A stretch of 64,000 bases of DNA from Lachnoanaerobaculum umeaense (lineage in GTDB: Bacteria; Bacillota; Clostridia; Lachnospirales; Lachnospiraceae), in the NCBI RefSeq assembly GCF_003589745.1, contig NZ_CP032364.1, forward strand, positions 806,001 to 870,000. Direction: 5' to 3'. The position numbers were made by a program, and so were the translations under genes. The notes beneath the pieces are model-generated. The model saw only the letters and a list, made by a program, of their open reading frames with translations, was not told the DNA's origin and made no database searches. Positions 25,835 through 34,705 of this stretch are shown here, piece after piece (within the stretch, counting starts at the first letter, position 1; each line of letters begins with the position of its first letter).

Positions 25835-25842
25835 GAGAAAAG

Positions 25843-26628
25843 ATGAGATTAGGAGTAATAGGTTTTGGAAATATGGGTTCTGCCATTGCAAAGGGATTTG
25901 TATCAAAGAAAGCAATGGATATTACGAATATTGGAGTATTCGACACCTATGATAAGACAAGGGAAAATGCCCATAGAGAGGGATTTAGTATATATAATGA
26001 TGAAATAGAGCTTATAAAGCATTCAGATGCAGTTTTAATAGCAGTAAAGCCGATACATGCTAAGGTATTGTTTGAAAAGATTGCAAAGGATATTGAGGAT
26101 AAATTAATTGTATCTATTGTAGCAGGACTTGAGAGCACTACTATAAAGTCATGGATTGGATGTGACAAAAGAGTGCTTAGAATTATGCCAAATACTCCGG
26201 CAATAGTAGGCGAGGGAGTGTTTGCTTTGGACAGTGATAGCAATGCAAGAGATGATGAGAAGAAAACTTTAGAAAGTATGTTTTCAGCTATAGGTTTGGT
26301 AGAATGGGTGGAGGAAAGGCTCTTTCCAGTAGTAACAGGTCTTTCCGGAGGTGGACCGGCATATGTAGCAATGTTTATAGAAGCTTTGGCAGATGCGGGA
26401 GTTCTCCACGGATTGAAGAGAGATGTGGCAATAAAGATGGCTACTAAGACTGTACTTGGAAGTGCAGCACAGATACTTGAAACCGGAATACATCCGGCAG
26501 TATTAAAGGATATGGTATGTTCACCTGCAGGTACAACTATAGAAGGTGTAAAGGCGCTTGAGGATTATAGTTTTCGAGCAGGGGTTATTGAAGCCGTAAG
26601 TGCAGCTACATTAAAATCAAAGAAATAA
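25843..26628 (+). CDS. proC: Pyrroline-5-carboxylate reductase
   Basis: A 261-residue enzyme for the last step of proline synthesis (pyrroline-5-carboxylate plus NAD(P)H to proline). The Rossmann motif GVIGFGNMGSAIAKGF is at residues ~4-19, AVKPIHA follows at ~67, and the ProC signature region SPAGTTIEGVKALEDYSFRAG sits near residues 227-247. GLSGGGPAYVAMFIEALADA matches the C-terminal dimer region. AGGAG precedes the ATG and a strong hairpin terminator follows. Confidence 0.96.
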   Translation: MRLGVIGFGNMGSAIAKGFVSKKAMDITNIGVFDTYDKTRENAHREGFSIYNDEIELIKHSDAVLIAVKPIHAKVLFEKIAKDIEDKLIVSIVAGLESTTIKSWIGCDKRVLRIMPNTPAIVGEGVFALDSDSNARDDEKKTLESMFSAIGLVEWVEERLFPVVTGLSGGGPAYVAMFIEALADAGVLHGLKRDVAIKMATKTVLGSAAQILETGIHPAVLKDMVCSPAGTTIEGVKALEDYSFRAGVIEAVSAATLKSKK

Positions 26629-26633
26629 AAAAT

Positions 26634-26656
26634 GTCAGCTACTTTTCGTAGCTGAC
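26634..26656. terminator. Bidirectional terminator between proC and the convergent lipoprotein gene
   Basis: GTCAGCTAC (26634-26642) and GTAGCTGAC (26648-26656) form a 9-bp stem with loop TTTTC. The T-run is strong on the minus strand (ATTTTTTATTTC) and weaker on the plus strand. Confidence 0.85.
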
Positions 26657-26674
26657 TTATGTTTATTCTTATAA

Positions 26675-27028
26675 TTAATTACCCTTTGTAGCAGCTTCTG
26701 CAGCAGATGAAGCCATATTTGCAGCATCATTAGCAAGGCTTGAAGCATCAACACCTGCAGACTCCATAACAGAAGCAGCTTCTGACATACCTGATTCAAG
26801 AGCAGAAGAAGCCTCTGAAGCAGCAGACTCTACAGCAGAAGAAGCTTCGTCCTTACCTGCTTCTACACCTGAAGAAGCCTCTGAAGCAGCAGACTCCATA
26901 GCAGAAGAAGCCTCTGAAGCAGCAGACTCTACAGCAGAAGAAGCATCAGCTTTTGGTGCACTTGAGCCACAAGCGGTGAAAGCAAGCATAGCTACAGCAG
27001 CGATTGAAAATAACTTTAATTTTAACAT
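26675..27028 (-). CDS. Small Ala/Ser/Glu-repeat lipoprotein
   Basis: A 117-residue protein. The signal LFSIAAVAMLAFTACGSS gives a lipobox with acylated Cys near residue 20. The rest is a low-complexity repeat of an ~11-residue unit like SSAVESAASEA, present about six times, predicted to form a long amphipathic helix or coil. ATG 27028 follows GGGAGG by seven bases. It has its own good promoter (27081-27109) and a strong terminator, so it is monocistronic. It could be a cell-envelope spacer resembling Lpp-like helical lipoproteins, but Gram-positive function is unknown. Repeat number probably varies between strains. Confidence 0.75.
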   Translation of the reverse strand: MLKLKLFSIAAVAMLAFTACGSSAPKADASSAVESAASEASSAMESAASEASSGVEAGKDEASSAVESAASEASSALESGMSEAASVMESAGVDASSLANDAANMASSAAEAATKGN

Positions 27029-27049
27029 TATAATACCTCCCATAAATAT

Positions 27050-27065
27050 GACATAATGATATGTC
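27050..27065. promoter_or_regulatory. Dyad in the leader of the repeat-lipoprotein gene
   Basis: GACATA and TATGTC with a 4-base centre, between the promoter and the ribosome site of the minus-strand gene. It is a possible operator or mRNA hairpin. Confidence 0.4.
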
Positions 27066-27080
27066 GATTAACAAAAAGAG

Positions 27081-27109
27081 ATTTTATAACAAATTATCAC
27101 AAATGTCAA
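27081..27109 (-). promoter_or_regulatory. Strong sigma-A promoter of the repeat-lipoprotein gene
   Basis: On the minus strand: TTGACA (27109-27104), 17-base spacer, TAAAAT (27086-27081). The -35 box is a perfect consensus, suggesting high expression. Confidence 0.8.
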
Positions 27110-27215
27110 ATGAAATCATATTTTATATCTAAAAAACTTAAAGGCTTTTGAGATTATTACACAAAGTTTTGAATAAAGAAATACATAAAACGGTCATAGA
27201 TAAGGATGGAGAGAG

Positions 27216-28379
27216 ATGATTAGATTTGAAAAGATAGATGAGAATACAAAAAACCTTGAGGAAATAAAACAACTGTATCAGGATGCTTTTCCATTTGAAG
27301 AGAGGGTTCCTTTTTATATTATGGTTTTAGTGGGTAATGACAGAGGAGTAGAGTTTTTATCAATTTATGATGATGATATTTGGCTTGGATTTATACATAC
27401 ATTAGTAGGAGATGAACTTTCATATATATTCTATTTTGCCATAGAAAACTCTTTAAGACAGAGCGGATATGGAAGTAGGATATTAAAAGAGTATAAGAAA
27501 ATGCATCCAAGACTTTCTCTGGCAATAGAGCCGATAGAAGAGAGTGATAATATAAGACAAAGGAAGAGAAGATTGGAGTTTTATAAAAATAATGGCTTTG
27601 AGATACTGGATACAAAGGTTGTAGAAATGGGTGTTGAATTTGAGCTGATGGGTGCTAAGGGAATGGAGATAAAGGAAAGTGACTATAAAAAGCTTGTAAA
27701 GAAGTTTTTCGATTCTTTTAGTCAAAAGAAAGTACTATCAGTAAAAGAAATGAGAGATGCAGACCGCTATACTATTGAGAATTTTATAGACAGTAAGGAG
27801 TTAATGTATAGGGCAGGTGAGGCAATTTTCTATGTGGGTGATTGGAACATAGGAGATAAGGTACTTATAGTTGCCGGTAGTGGTAACAATGCAGGAGATG
27901 GATATGTAGTAGCAGATTTATTGAATATTGAAGAAATAGATGTAGAAATTTTGCTTATAAAGGATAAATTTTCAGAAGATGGAAAATATTATTTTGATAT
28001 ATGTAGACAAAAGGGGATAAAGTATTCCATATTAGATGAGCATATGGATTACAAGATACTTTTAGATAAATTTAATTCGTATGATTATATTCTGGATTGT
28101 ATTTATGGTACCGGATTTATTGGAGAGGTAAAAGAACCGGTATATTCTCTTATCAAGGCGATAAATGATTCACAGGCAAGTGTAGTAAGTGCAGATATAA
28201 ACTCTGGTATGAATGGAGACACCGGAGAATCAAATATATGTGTGGATTCTGATCTTACAGTAAGTATAGGATTTTTGAAAAAGGGACTTATAACAAGTGA
28301 GGCTTCAAAGCATATAGGTGAACTTGTAAATATGGATATAGGTATTATAATTGAAATGGATAAAAATCAGGCAGAGTGA
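27216..28379 (+). CDS. GNAT acetyltransferase fused to NAD(P)H-hydrate epimerase (NAXE/YjeF_N)
   Basis: A 387-residue two-domain protein. Residues ~1-150 are a GNAT N-acetyltransferase (NSLRQSGYGSRILKEY is the acetyl-CoA loop; RRLEFYKNNGFEIL the C-terminal motif). Residues ~170-380 are the YjeF N-terminal domain: VLIVAGSGNNAGDGYVVADLL (~225-245, the N-x-G-D-G nucleotide motif), YDYILDCIYGTGFIGEV (catalytic Asp region) and VVSADINSGMNGDTGE. NAXE re-isomerises damaged NADHX/NADPHX for repair by the NAXD dehydratase, which is not in this window. The usual DIPSG motif is DINSG here. GGAGAGAG precedes the ATG. Both domains are clear; what the GNAT half acetylates is unknown. Confidence 0.88.
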   Translation: MIRFEKIDENTKNLEEIKQLYQDAFPFEERVPFYIMVLVGNDRGVEFLSIYDDDIWLGFIHTLVGDELSYIFYFAIENSLRQSGYGSRILKEYKKMHPRLSLAIEPIEESDNIRQRKRRLEFYKNNGFEILDTKVVEMGVEFELMGAKGMEIKESDYKKLVKKFFDSFSQKKVLSVKEMRDADRYTIENFIDSKELMYRAGEAIFYVGDWNIGDKVLIVAGSGNNAGDGYVVADLLNIEEIDVEILLIKDKFSEDGKYYFDICRQKGIKYSILDEHMDYKILLDKFNSYDYILDCIYGTGFIGEVKEPVYSLIKAINDSQASVVSADINSGMNGDTGESNICVDSDLTVSIGFLKKGLITSEASKHIGELVNMDIGIIIEMDKNQAE

Positions 28380-28400
28380 AAGCTCTACCTGATTTTGTGT
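28363..28400 (+). terminator. Terminator overlapping the stop of the GNAT-NAXE gene
   Basis: AAAATCAGG (28363-28371) pairs with CCTGATTTT (28388-28396), continued inward by AGAG/CTCT after one mismatch. The stem includes the last codons and the stop. Confidence 0.75.
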
Positions 28401-28484
28401 TATTTGATACATCAACCTTATATCATTCAGGTTTAGTTGATTCTATTTAATATATCTATATTTTAAAGTGTGAGGTCTATCTTA

Positions 28485-28513
28485 TTGCAAATAATATTTA
28501 TATTATGTATACT
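28485..28513 (+). promoter_or_regulatory. Sigma-A promoter upstream of ftsK
   Basis: TTGCAA (28485-28490), 17-base spacer, TATACT (28508-28513), ~34 bases before the ftsK start. It may drive the long housekeeping run that follows. Confidence 0.65.
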
Positions 28514-28546
28514 TTAGAGTAGACTTTATGGAAGTGGAGAATTGAT

Positions 28547-31483
28547 GTGGCAAGTCGAAAACAAACAAGAAAGAGTAATAGCCGGAGTAAGGCGAATAAG
28601 AAAATAGATAATAATGGACAGATGGATTTCCTTAACTCAGAAATCCTGATGATTGCATTATTTTGCGTATCATTGGTACTTTTTTTGAGCCATTTTGGAC
28701 TTATGGGAATTTTAGGAAAGTATCTAAAAATATTTCAGTTGGGACTTTTTGGTGTACTTGGGTATGCAGTTCCAATGTTTGTATTTATAGGAGGAGCCTT
28801 CCTTTTATCTAATTTAGGCTCAAGCGTAGCAAAAATAAAATTTATAGGTGTAGTGTTGGCGATATTAACTATCGATACTCTTATATCTCTTATTGGAATA
28901 CCAAGTTTAAAACAGTTTGGCATTATAAGATTTTATACTGAAGGATGGTATGGAGGATTTATCGGAGGTATACTAGGTCTTATTATATCATCAATACTTG
29001 GTAAAATTGGAGCCATTATATTCTTTATTGCATTATTTATAATATCCATTGTTATATTGACCGGAAAATCTTTTGTATCAGTGGTAAAAGCAGGTGGACA
29101 AAAGACTATATCAAGGGCAAAAAGTGATATGGCAAAGGCCATAGAACAAAGAAAGCAAAAAAAACAACAGATAGTTTATGAAGAAGATGATGATGATGTA
29201 TTTGAAGAGATTGATATTGATAAAAATAGTGAAGGATATATAGAAGAACTTTTAGAATATGATAAAAGATCAAATAGAGGAAGAATAGATCTTGGAGCAA
29301 TAGATTTTTCAAAGAGAAAATTAAAGCATGTTGTAGATCTTCCTGAAAATAAAAAAAATGATCCAATAGGTGGACTGTTTGAGGGAAAGAATAATAAAGA
29401 TTTTGGAAAGACAGTTACTGATAAAAGTGTTGTGGATACGAATTATCAGAGTGTAGAAGAAGAGGTTGCTGTTCCACAGGAATCGGTGATTATAAATAAG
29501 CGTTCAGACACATTCTATGGTAATATCAAAAGAGGAAATGATGAATCCGGATTTGAAAATGACATTGATGAGGATATGCTTAGAAGAGCTAATGAAATAT
29601 TGGCAAGGAAAGATGAAATAGACATCTATGAACAGCCTATCTCGACTATAAGAATAACTGATGATGACTCACATGATGACTTTATAAAAGCTGAAGAAAA
29701 ATCTGATTATTCAAGAGATTCTATTGAGTTTATAAAGGACTATGATGATGACGAGCTTGAAAATGACTATAATAAATACGACAAATCAGAATCTTATATT
29801 GAAGAACCTACATATAGTGCAGCTATACAAAGTAAAAATGAGGATATACAAGAAACCCAAGCAGTTTCAAACACTCTGGTAAGTAATGATGGGGAAAGAA
29901 CCTTGGTTACTGCCGGAGGCAAGGTTATTGTTTCAGATACATCTGCACTACAAAAGAAGATGGAAGAGCAAAGAGCAAACTCTCCACAGGGTAAGATAAG
30001 AAATGAAATTGCCAAAAATGTACAAAGGCCTTATACATATCCAAGTACATATCTTTTAAAGAAAAATACTAATGACAATGAGTCTCTATCAGATAGTGAG
30101 TACAGAAACACAGCGATTACATTGCAAGAGACTTTGGCAAGTTTTGATGTAAATGTGACTGTAGAGGATATCAGTGTAGGTCCTTCAGTTACACTATACG
30201 AGTTAAAACCTGAGCAGGGCGTTAAGGTATCTAAAGTTCTATCCCTTGCAAATGATATCAAACTTGCATTGGCTGCCAGCGATATAAGGATAGAAGCACC
30301 AATACCCGGAAAATCAGCTATAGGAATAGAAGTACCAAATAAGCAAAAACAGACGGTATATTTAAGAGAACTCTTTGAGAGTAGAGCTTTTAGAAATGGT
30401 ACTGAAAGTATAGGCTTTGCTGTGGGTAAGGATATTTCAGGTAAGGTAATAGTTTCAGATATTGCAAAGATGCCACATGTACTTATTGCAGGTGCTACAG
30501 GCTCAGGAAAGTCAGTATGTATAAATACTTTGATAATGAGTATTATATATAAATATTCTCCTGAGGATGTAAAGCTTATAATGGTAGATCCAAAAGTGGT
30601 AGAGCTTTCAGTATATAATGGCATACCGCATCTTTTGATACCGGTTGTAACAGAGCCTAAGAAGGCTGCATCAGCACTTAATTGGGCAGTTGCCGAGATG
30701 GGTGAAAGATATAAGAAATTTGCAGCTACAGGAGTAAGAGACCTTACAGCATATAATAAGAGAATAGATGAGGCAAGAAAAAGAGGAGATATAGAAGGAT
30801 TGCCTGAGAAATTGCCAAAGATCGTCATAATCATAGATGAGTTGGCAGATCTTATGATGGTAGCTAATAATGAGGTGGAAGATGCTATAGTTAGACTTGC
30901 ACAGCTGGCAAGAGCATGTGGAATTCATCTGGTTATTGCTACACAAAGACCAAGCGTAAATGTCATTACAGGTATAATAAAGGCAAATATACCTTCCAGA
31001 ATTGCATTTGCAGTATCCTCAGGTATTGATTCAAGAACTATACTTGACAGCAATGGGGCTGAAAAACTGCTTGGAAAGGGTGACATGTTGTTTGCACCAT
31101 ATGGTGCATCAAATCCTATAAGAGTACAAGGTGCATTTGTATCTGATGAAGAAGTATCGGCTGTAGTGGATTTTTTGAAAAATCAGGGGATGCAGACAAG
31201 ATATGATGAGGATACTATCAAGCATATAGAAGAGAGTGAAAAGACCTCAAATGGTGGCAATGAGGTTTCAGACCGAGATGAGCTGTTTGAGGCGGCAGGC
31301 AGATATATAATAGAAAAAGATAGGGCATCTATAGGTAATCTTCAAAGGAATTTTAAGATTGGCTTTAATAGGGCTGCAAGAATAATGGACCAGCTTGCAA
31401 GTGCAGGAGTGGTAGGTGATGAAGCAGGGACAAAGAGAAGAGAAATACTTATGAATATGGATGAATTTTTAGATGTTTTATAA
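28547..31483 (+). CDS. ftsK: DNA translocase FtsK/SpoIIIE
   Basis: A 978-residue septal DNA pump. Four membrane segments lie in residues ~30-180, then a long acidic, low-complexity linker (~185-500), then the RecA-like motor with Walker A GATGSGKSVCIN (~648) and Walker B KIVIIIDELADLM, and a C-terminal winged-helix gamma domain (~910-978; RAARIMDQLASAGVVG) that reads chromosome-orientation sequences. Start is GTG 28547 with GGAGAA just upstream. It clears chromosomal DNA from the division septum and, in spore formers, moves DNA into the forespore. Length is on the long side because of the linker. Confidence 0.95.
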   Translation: MASRKQTRKSNSRSKANKKIDNNGQMDFLNSEILMIALFCVSLVLFLSHFGLMGILGKYLKIFQLGLFGVLGYAVPMFVFIGGAFLLSNLGSSVAKIKFIGVVLAILTIDTLISLIGIPSLKQFGIIRFYTEGWYGGFIGGILGLIISSILGKIGAIIFFIALFIISIVILTGKSFVSVVKAGGQKTISRAKSDMAKAIEQRKQKKQQIVYEEDDDDVFEEIDIDKNSEGYIEELLEYDKRSNRGRIDLGAIDFSKRKLKHVVDLPENKKNDPIGGLFEGKNNKDFGKTVTDKSVVDTNYQSVEEEVAVPQESVIINKRSDTFYGNIKRGNDESGFENDIDEDMLRRANEILARKDEIDIYEQPISTIRITDDDSHDDFIKAEEKSDYSRDSIEFIKDYDDDELENDYNKYDKSESYIEEPTYSAAIQSKNEDIQETQAVSNTLVSNDGERTLVTAGGKVIVSDTSALQKKMEEQRANSPQGKIRNEIAKNVQRPYTYPSTYLLKKNTNDNESLSDSEYRNTAITLQETLASFDVNVTVEDISVGPSVTLYELKPEQGVKVSKVLSLANDIKLALAASDIRIEAPIPGKSAIGIEVPNKQKQTVYLRELFESRAFRNGTESIGFAVGKDISGKVIVSDIAKMPHVLIAGATGSGKSVCINTLIMSIIYKYSPEDVKLIMVDPKVVELSVYNGIPHLLIPVVTEPKKAASALNWAVAEMGERYKKFAATGVRDLTAYNKRIDEARKRGDIEGLPEKLPKIVIIIDELADLMMVANNEVEDAIVRLAQLARACGIHLVIATQRPSVNVITGIIKANIPSRIAFAVSSGIDSRTILDSNGAEKLLGKGDMLFAPYGASNPIRVQGAFVSDEEVSAVVDFLKNQGMQTRYDEDTIKHIEESEKTSNGGNEVSDRDELFEAAGRYIIEKDRASIGNLQRNFKIGFNRAARIMDQLASAGVVGDEAGTKRREILMNMDEFLDVL

Positions 31484-31504
31484 AAATTGTCCTATGGAGG
31501 TTAT

Positions 31505-33175
31505 ATGTTAACAGATATTGAAATTGCAAGAAGCATAAAAATGAAGAATATTGCTGATGTGGCAGGTGAATATGGAATATCTGCAGATGATTTGGAGATG
31601 TATGGTAAGTACAAGGCAAAGCTTAGTGAGGAATATCTGAAAGCACATGAAAATGGGAAAAAGGGTAAGCTTGTACTGGTAACAGCTATCAATCCTACAC
31701 CCGCAGGTGAAGGAAAGACTACTACACTTGTAGGTCTTGGGCAGGCTTTTAAGGAGATGGGTAAGAATGCTGTAATAGCACTAAGAGAACCTTCTCTAGG
31801 ACCATGCTTTGGTGTAAAAGGAGGTGCTGCCGGTGGTGGTTATGCTCAGGTAGTACCTATGGATGAGTTAAATCTACACTTTACCGGAGACTTTCATGCC
31901 ATTACATCTGCCAACAATCTACTGGCTGCAATGCTAGATAATCATATACAGCATGGCAATTTATTAGGCATAGACACATCTGCCATCATTCATAAAAGAT
32001 GTATAGATATGAATGACAGAGTGCTTAGAAATATAGTTGTGGGTCTTGGAAATAAGACAGACGGAGTTGTGAGAGAAGATCATTTTGTGATTTCAGTGGC
32101 TTCTGAGATAATGGCTATATTATGTCTTTCTAAAGATATGGATGATTTAAAAGAAAGACTTTCAAATATTATAGTGGCATATAATTTTAAGGGTGATCCG
32201 GTTTTTGCAAGAGATCTGAGGGCTGTAGGTGCTATGGCAGCACTCTTAAAAGATGCTATAAAGCCCAATATAGTACAGACTCTCAATCATTCATTGGCAT
32301 TGGTTCATGGTGGACCGTTTGCAAATATAGCACATGGATGTAATTCCATTAGGGCCACAAAGATTGCTATGGGAATGGCTGATATAGCCCTAACAGAGGC
32401 AGGATTTGGTGCCGATTTGGGAGCAGAAAAATTCTTTGACATTAAATGTAGACAGGCCGGTTTTGCTCCTGACTGCGTGGTAATAGTAGCAACAGTAAGA
32501 GCAATCAAGTACAATGGCGGTGTGGCAAAGGAAGATCTTTCAAATGAGAACCTTGAGGCACTAAAGAAAGGTATTGTAAACCTTGAAAAGCATATAGAGA
32601 ATATAAAACTTTTTGGTGTACCTGTAGTAGTTACTCTAAATAATTTTATCAGTGATACAAAGGCTGAAATAGAATTTATTAGAGAGTTTTGTGAAAGTAG
32701 AAATTGTGAGTTTGCCATATCTAAGGTATGGGAAGAAGGTGGTAAGGGAGGAATAGAGCTTGCACAAAAGGTTCTATACACTCTTGAAAACAAGGAAAGT
32801 AAATTTATTCCTCTTTATCCGGATGATATGGGCCTTGAAGATAAACTTTATACTATTGCAACAAAGATTTACGGTGCAAAGAATGTGACGTATTCACCTG
32901 CGGCAAAGAAGGCACTTGATAGAGCTAAGGCACTTGGATTTGACAAATTCCCGGTATGTGTGGCAAAAAATCAATACTCACTTTCAGATGATCCTAAGAA
33001 GCTTGGAAGACCACAGGATTTTGATATAAATGTGAGAGAAGTATATGTTAATGCAGGTGCAGGATTTGTAGTTGCGATAACAGGAAATATTATGACAATG
33101 CCGGGATTGCCTAAGGTTCCGGCAGCAGAAGCAGTTGATGTTGATGAGAATGGAAATATAGTGGGACTGTTCTAG
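31505..33175 (+). CDS. fhs: Formate-tetrahydrofolate ligase
   Basis: A 556-residue ATP-dependent enzyme making 10-formyl-THF for purine synthesis, initiator Met-tRNA formylation (fmt is downstream) and, in acetogens, the Wood-Ljungdahl methyl branch. The P-loop motif [15 protein letters not shown] is at ~residues 65-79, with [23 protein letters not shown] and [22 protein letters not shown] (family signatures) after it. I chose ATG 31505, nine bases after TGGAGG; the TTG at 31487 overlaps the ftsK end region and lacks such a site. Other acetyl-CoA-pathway genes are not seen here. Confidence 0.96.
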   Translation: MLTDIEIARSIKMKNIADVAGEYGISADDLEMYGKYKAKLSEEYLKAHENGKKGKLVLVTAINPTPAGEGKTTTLVGLGQAFKEMGKNAVIALREPSLGPCFGVKGGAAGGGYAQVVPMDELNLHFTGDFHAITSANNLLAAMLDNHIQHGNLLGIDTSAIIHKRCIDMNDRVLRNIVVGLGNKTDGVVREDHFVISVASEIMAILCLSKDMDDLKERLSNIIVAYNFKGDPVFARDLRAVGAMAALLKDAIKPNIVQTLNHSLALVHGGPFANIAHGCNSIRATKIAMGMADIALTEAGFGADLGAEKFFDIKCRQAGFAPDCVVIVATVRAIKYNGGVAKEDLSNENLEALKKGIVNLEKHIENIKLFGVPVVVTLNNFISDTKAEIEFIREFCESRNCEFAISKVWEEGGKGGIELAQKVLYTLENKESKFIPLYPDDMGLEDKLYTIATKIYGAKNVTYSPAAKKALDRAKALGFDKFPVCVAKNQYSLSDDPKKLGRPQDFDINVREVYVNAGAGFVVAITGNIMTMPGLPKVPAAEAVDVDENGNIVGLF

Positions 33176-33217
33176 TTTGTTCTAAGACTTGGCAAGCAGC
33201 TCTCAAAGGGAGAAGAA

Positions 33218-34705
33218 ATGAAACTTATTGGAAATGCTAAAGAACTTGATATAGAGATATTATCAGGAGAATTGATTGACGATTTTTCTGATTTGGTATT
33301 CAATACAAAGAAGATAGTTAAAGACTGCTTGTTTGTATGTATAAAGGGTGCAAGATTTGATACACATGATGTTATTGACGAGATAGTAGAGCAAGGTGCA
33401 AAAGCTGTTATAGTGGAAAAAAATATAAAAAGGGATGATATCTGTGTAATAAAGGTAGCTGATACAAGGGTAGCATTGGCAAGACTCTCTGCCGCATTTT
33501 TCTCGCACCCGGCGAATAAGATGAAAATAATAGGCATTACCGGTACCAAGGGAAAGACTACATCGTCCCATATGTTAAAAAAGCTTTTAGAGCAGAATGC
33601 CAAGGTGGGACTTATTGGTACAAATGGAATAACTATTGGCAATACTCACAGAGCAACGTTAAATACAACGCCGGAGTCATATGAGTTACATAAGACTTTC
33701 AAAGAATGCCTAGACGCAGGTTGTAAGTATGTGGTTATGGAAGTATCTTCACAGGCGGTGAAGATGAAAAGGATAGATGGTATTCGTTTTGATACCGGAA
33801 TCTTTACAAATATTTCTCCGGATCATATAGGCCCTGATGAACATAAGGATTTTGATGAGTATCTTATGTACAAGTCACTTTTCTTTAAACAATGTGACAG
33901 AACCATTGTAAATATTGAAGATGAGCATTCTGACTTTGTTTTGAAGCAGTCAACCTCGGTTGAAAAATATACATTTGGAAAAGGCGGAGATTTTGAAGCC
34001 AAGAATGTTGAATATATATCAAATAAGGATTTTTTGGGTACAAAGATAGATATAAACTGTTCCAATGATGTAGTAGACAAGTATTCTATAGCAAAGGAAG
34101 TGAAAGATATATATGTAGGAATTCCGGGAGAATTCAATGTTTCTAACGCAATATCTTCACTTGCTGCAGCTATTATTTGTGGTGTAAAAGCAGATAATTT
34201 AAAGTTGGCACTCAAAGATAGTAGGGTAAATGGAAGAATGGAGGTAGCATATACTTCTCATGATTTTAATGTGGTAATTGACTATGCTCATAATGCAATC
34301 AGCACAGAGAGTCTTATATATACTTTGAGACATTATAATCCTAAGAGACTTGTTATAGTATTTGGTTCAGGTGGAAACAGGTCTAAGGACAGAAGATATT
34401 CAATGGGAGAAATATGTGGTAAATTGGCAGATTTTTCAATAGTTACAGCTGACAATTCCAGATATGAAAAGACAGAGGATATTATTGCAGATATAATATC
34501 AAAACTTGAGCCTACAGGTGGAAAGTATATTACCATTCCAGACAGAAGAGAAGCTATTTACTATTCAATAGAGAATGCAAAGCAGGGTGATCTCATTGCT
34601 ATAATTGGAAAGGGACATGAGGATTATCAGGAAATAAATGGGGTTAGAACTCATTTCTTAGATAGAGAAGTGGTAGATGAATGCTTGGAGAAGATGAATA
34701 GATGA
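33218..34705 (+). CDS. murE: UDP-N-acetylmuramyl-tripeptide synthetase
   Basis: A 495-residue Mur ligase adding the third residue of the peptidoglycan stem peptide. GITGTKGKTTSSHMLKKL (~residues 108-125) is the ATP loop, TTPESYELH the UDP-MurNAc-dipeptide region and VFGSGGNRSKDRR the C-terminal domain. The motif that selects the amino acid, DNPR in meso-DAP enzymes, reads DNSR here (412-415). Asn and Arg are kept, so DAP is still the likely substrate. GGGAG precedes the ATG. Its last four bases overlap murF (ATGA). Confidence 0.93.
   Translation: MKLIGNAKELDIEILSGELIDDFSDLVFNTKKIVKDCLFVCIKGARFDTHDVIDEIVEQGAKAVIVEKNIKRDDICVIKVADTRVALARLSAAFFSHPANKMKIIGITGTKGKTTSSHMLKKLLEQNAKVGLIGTNGITIGNTHRATLNTTPESYELHKTFKECLDAGCKYVVMEVSSQAVKMKRIDGIRFDTGIFTNISPDHIGPDEHKDFDEYLMYKSLFFKQCDRTIVNIEDEHSDFVLKQSTSVEKYTFGKGGDFEAKNVEYISNKDFLGTKIDINCSNDVVDKYSIAKEVKDIYVGIPGEFNVSNAISSLAAAIICGVKADNLKLALKDSRVNGRMEVAYTSHDFNVVIDYAHNAISTESLIYTLRHYNPKRLVIVFGSGGNRSKDRRYSMGEICGKLADFSIVTADNSRYEKTEDIIADIISKLEPTGGKYITIPDRREAIYYSIENAKQGDLIAIIGKGHEDYQEINGVRTHFLDREVVDECLEKMNR

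Noticed and set aside
30031..30834. 267-codon minus-strand frame inside ftsK (also similar frames at 14026-14553 and 32305-32793)
   Set aside because: Antisense shadows of highly conserved genes; no ribosome site and Ser/Thr-rich low-information products.
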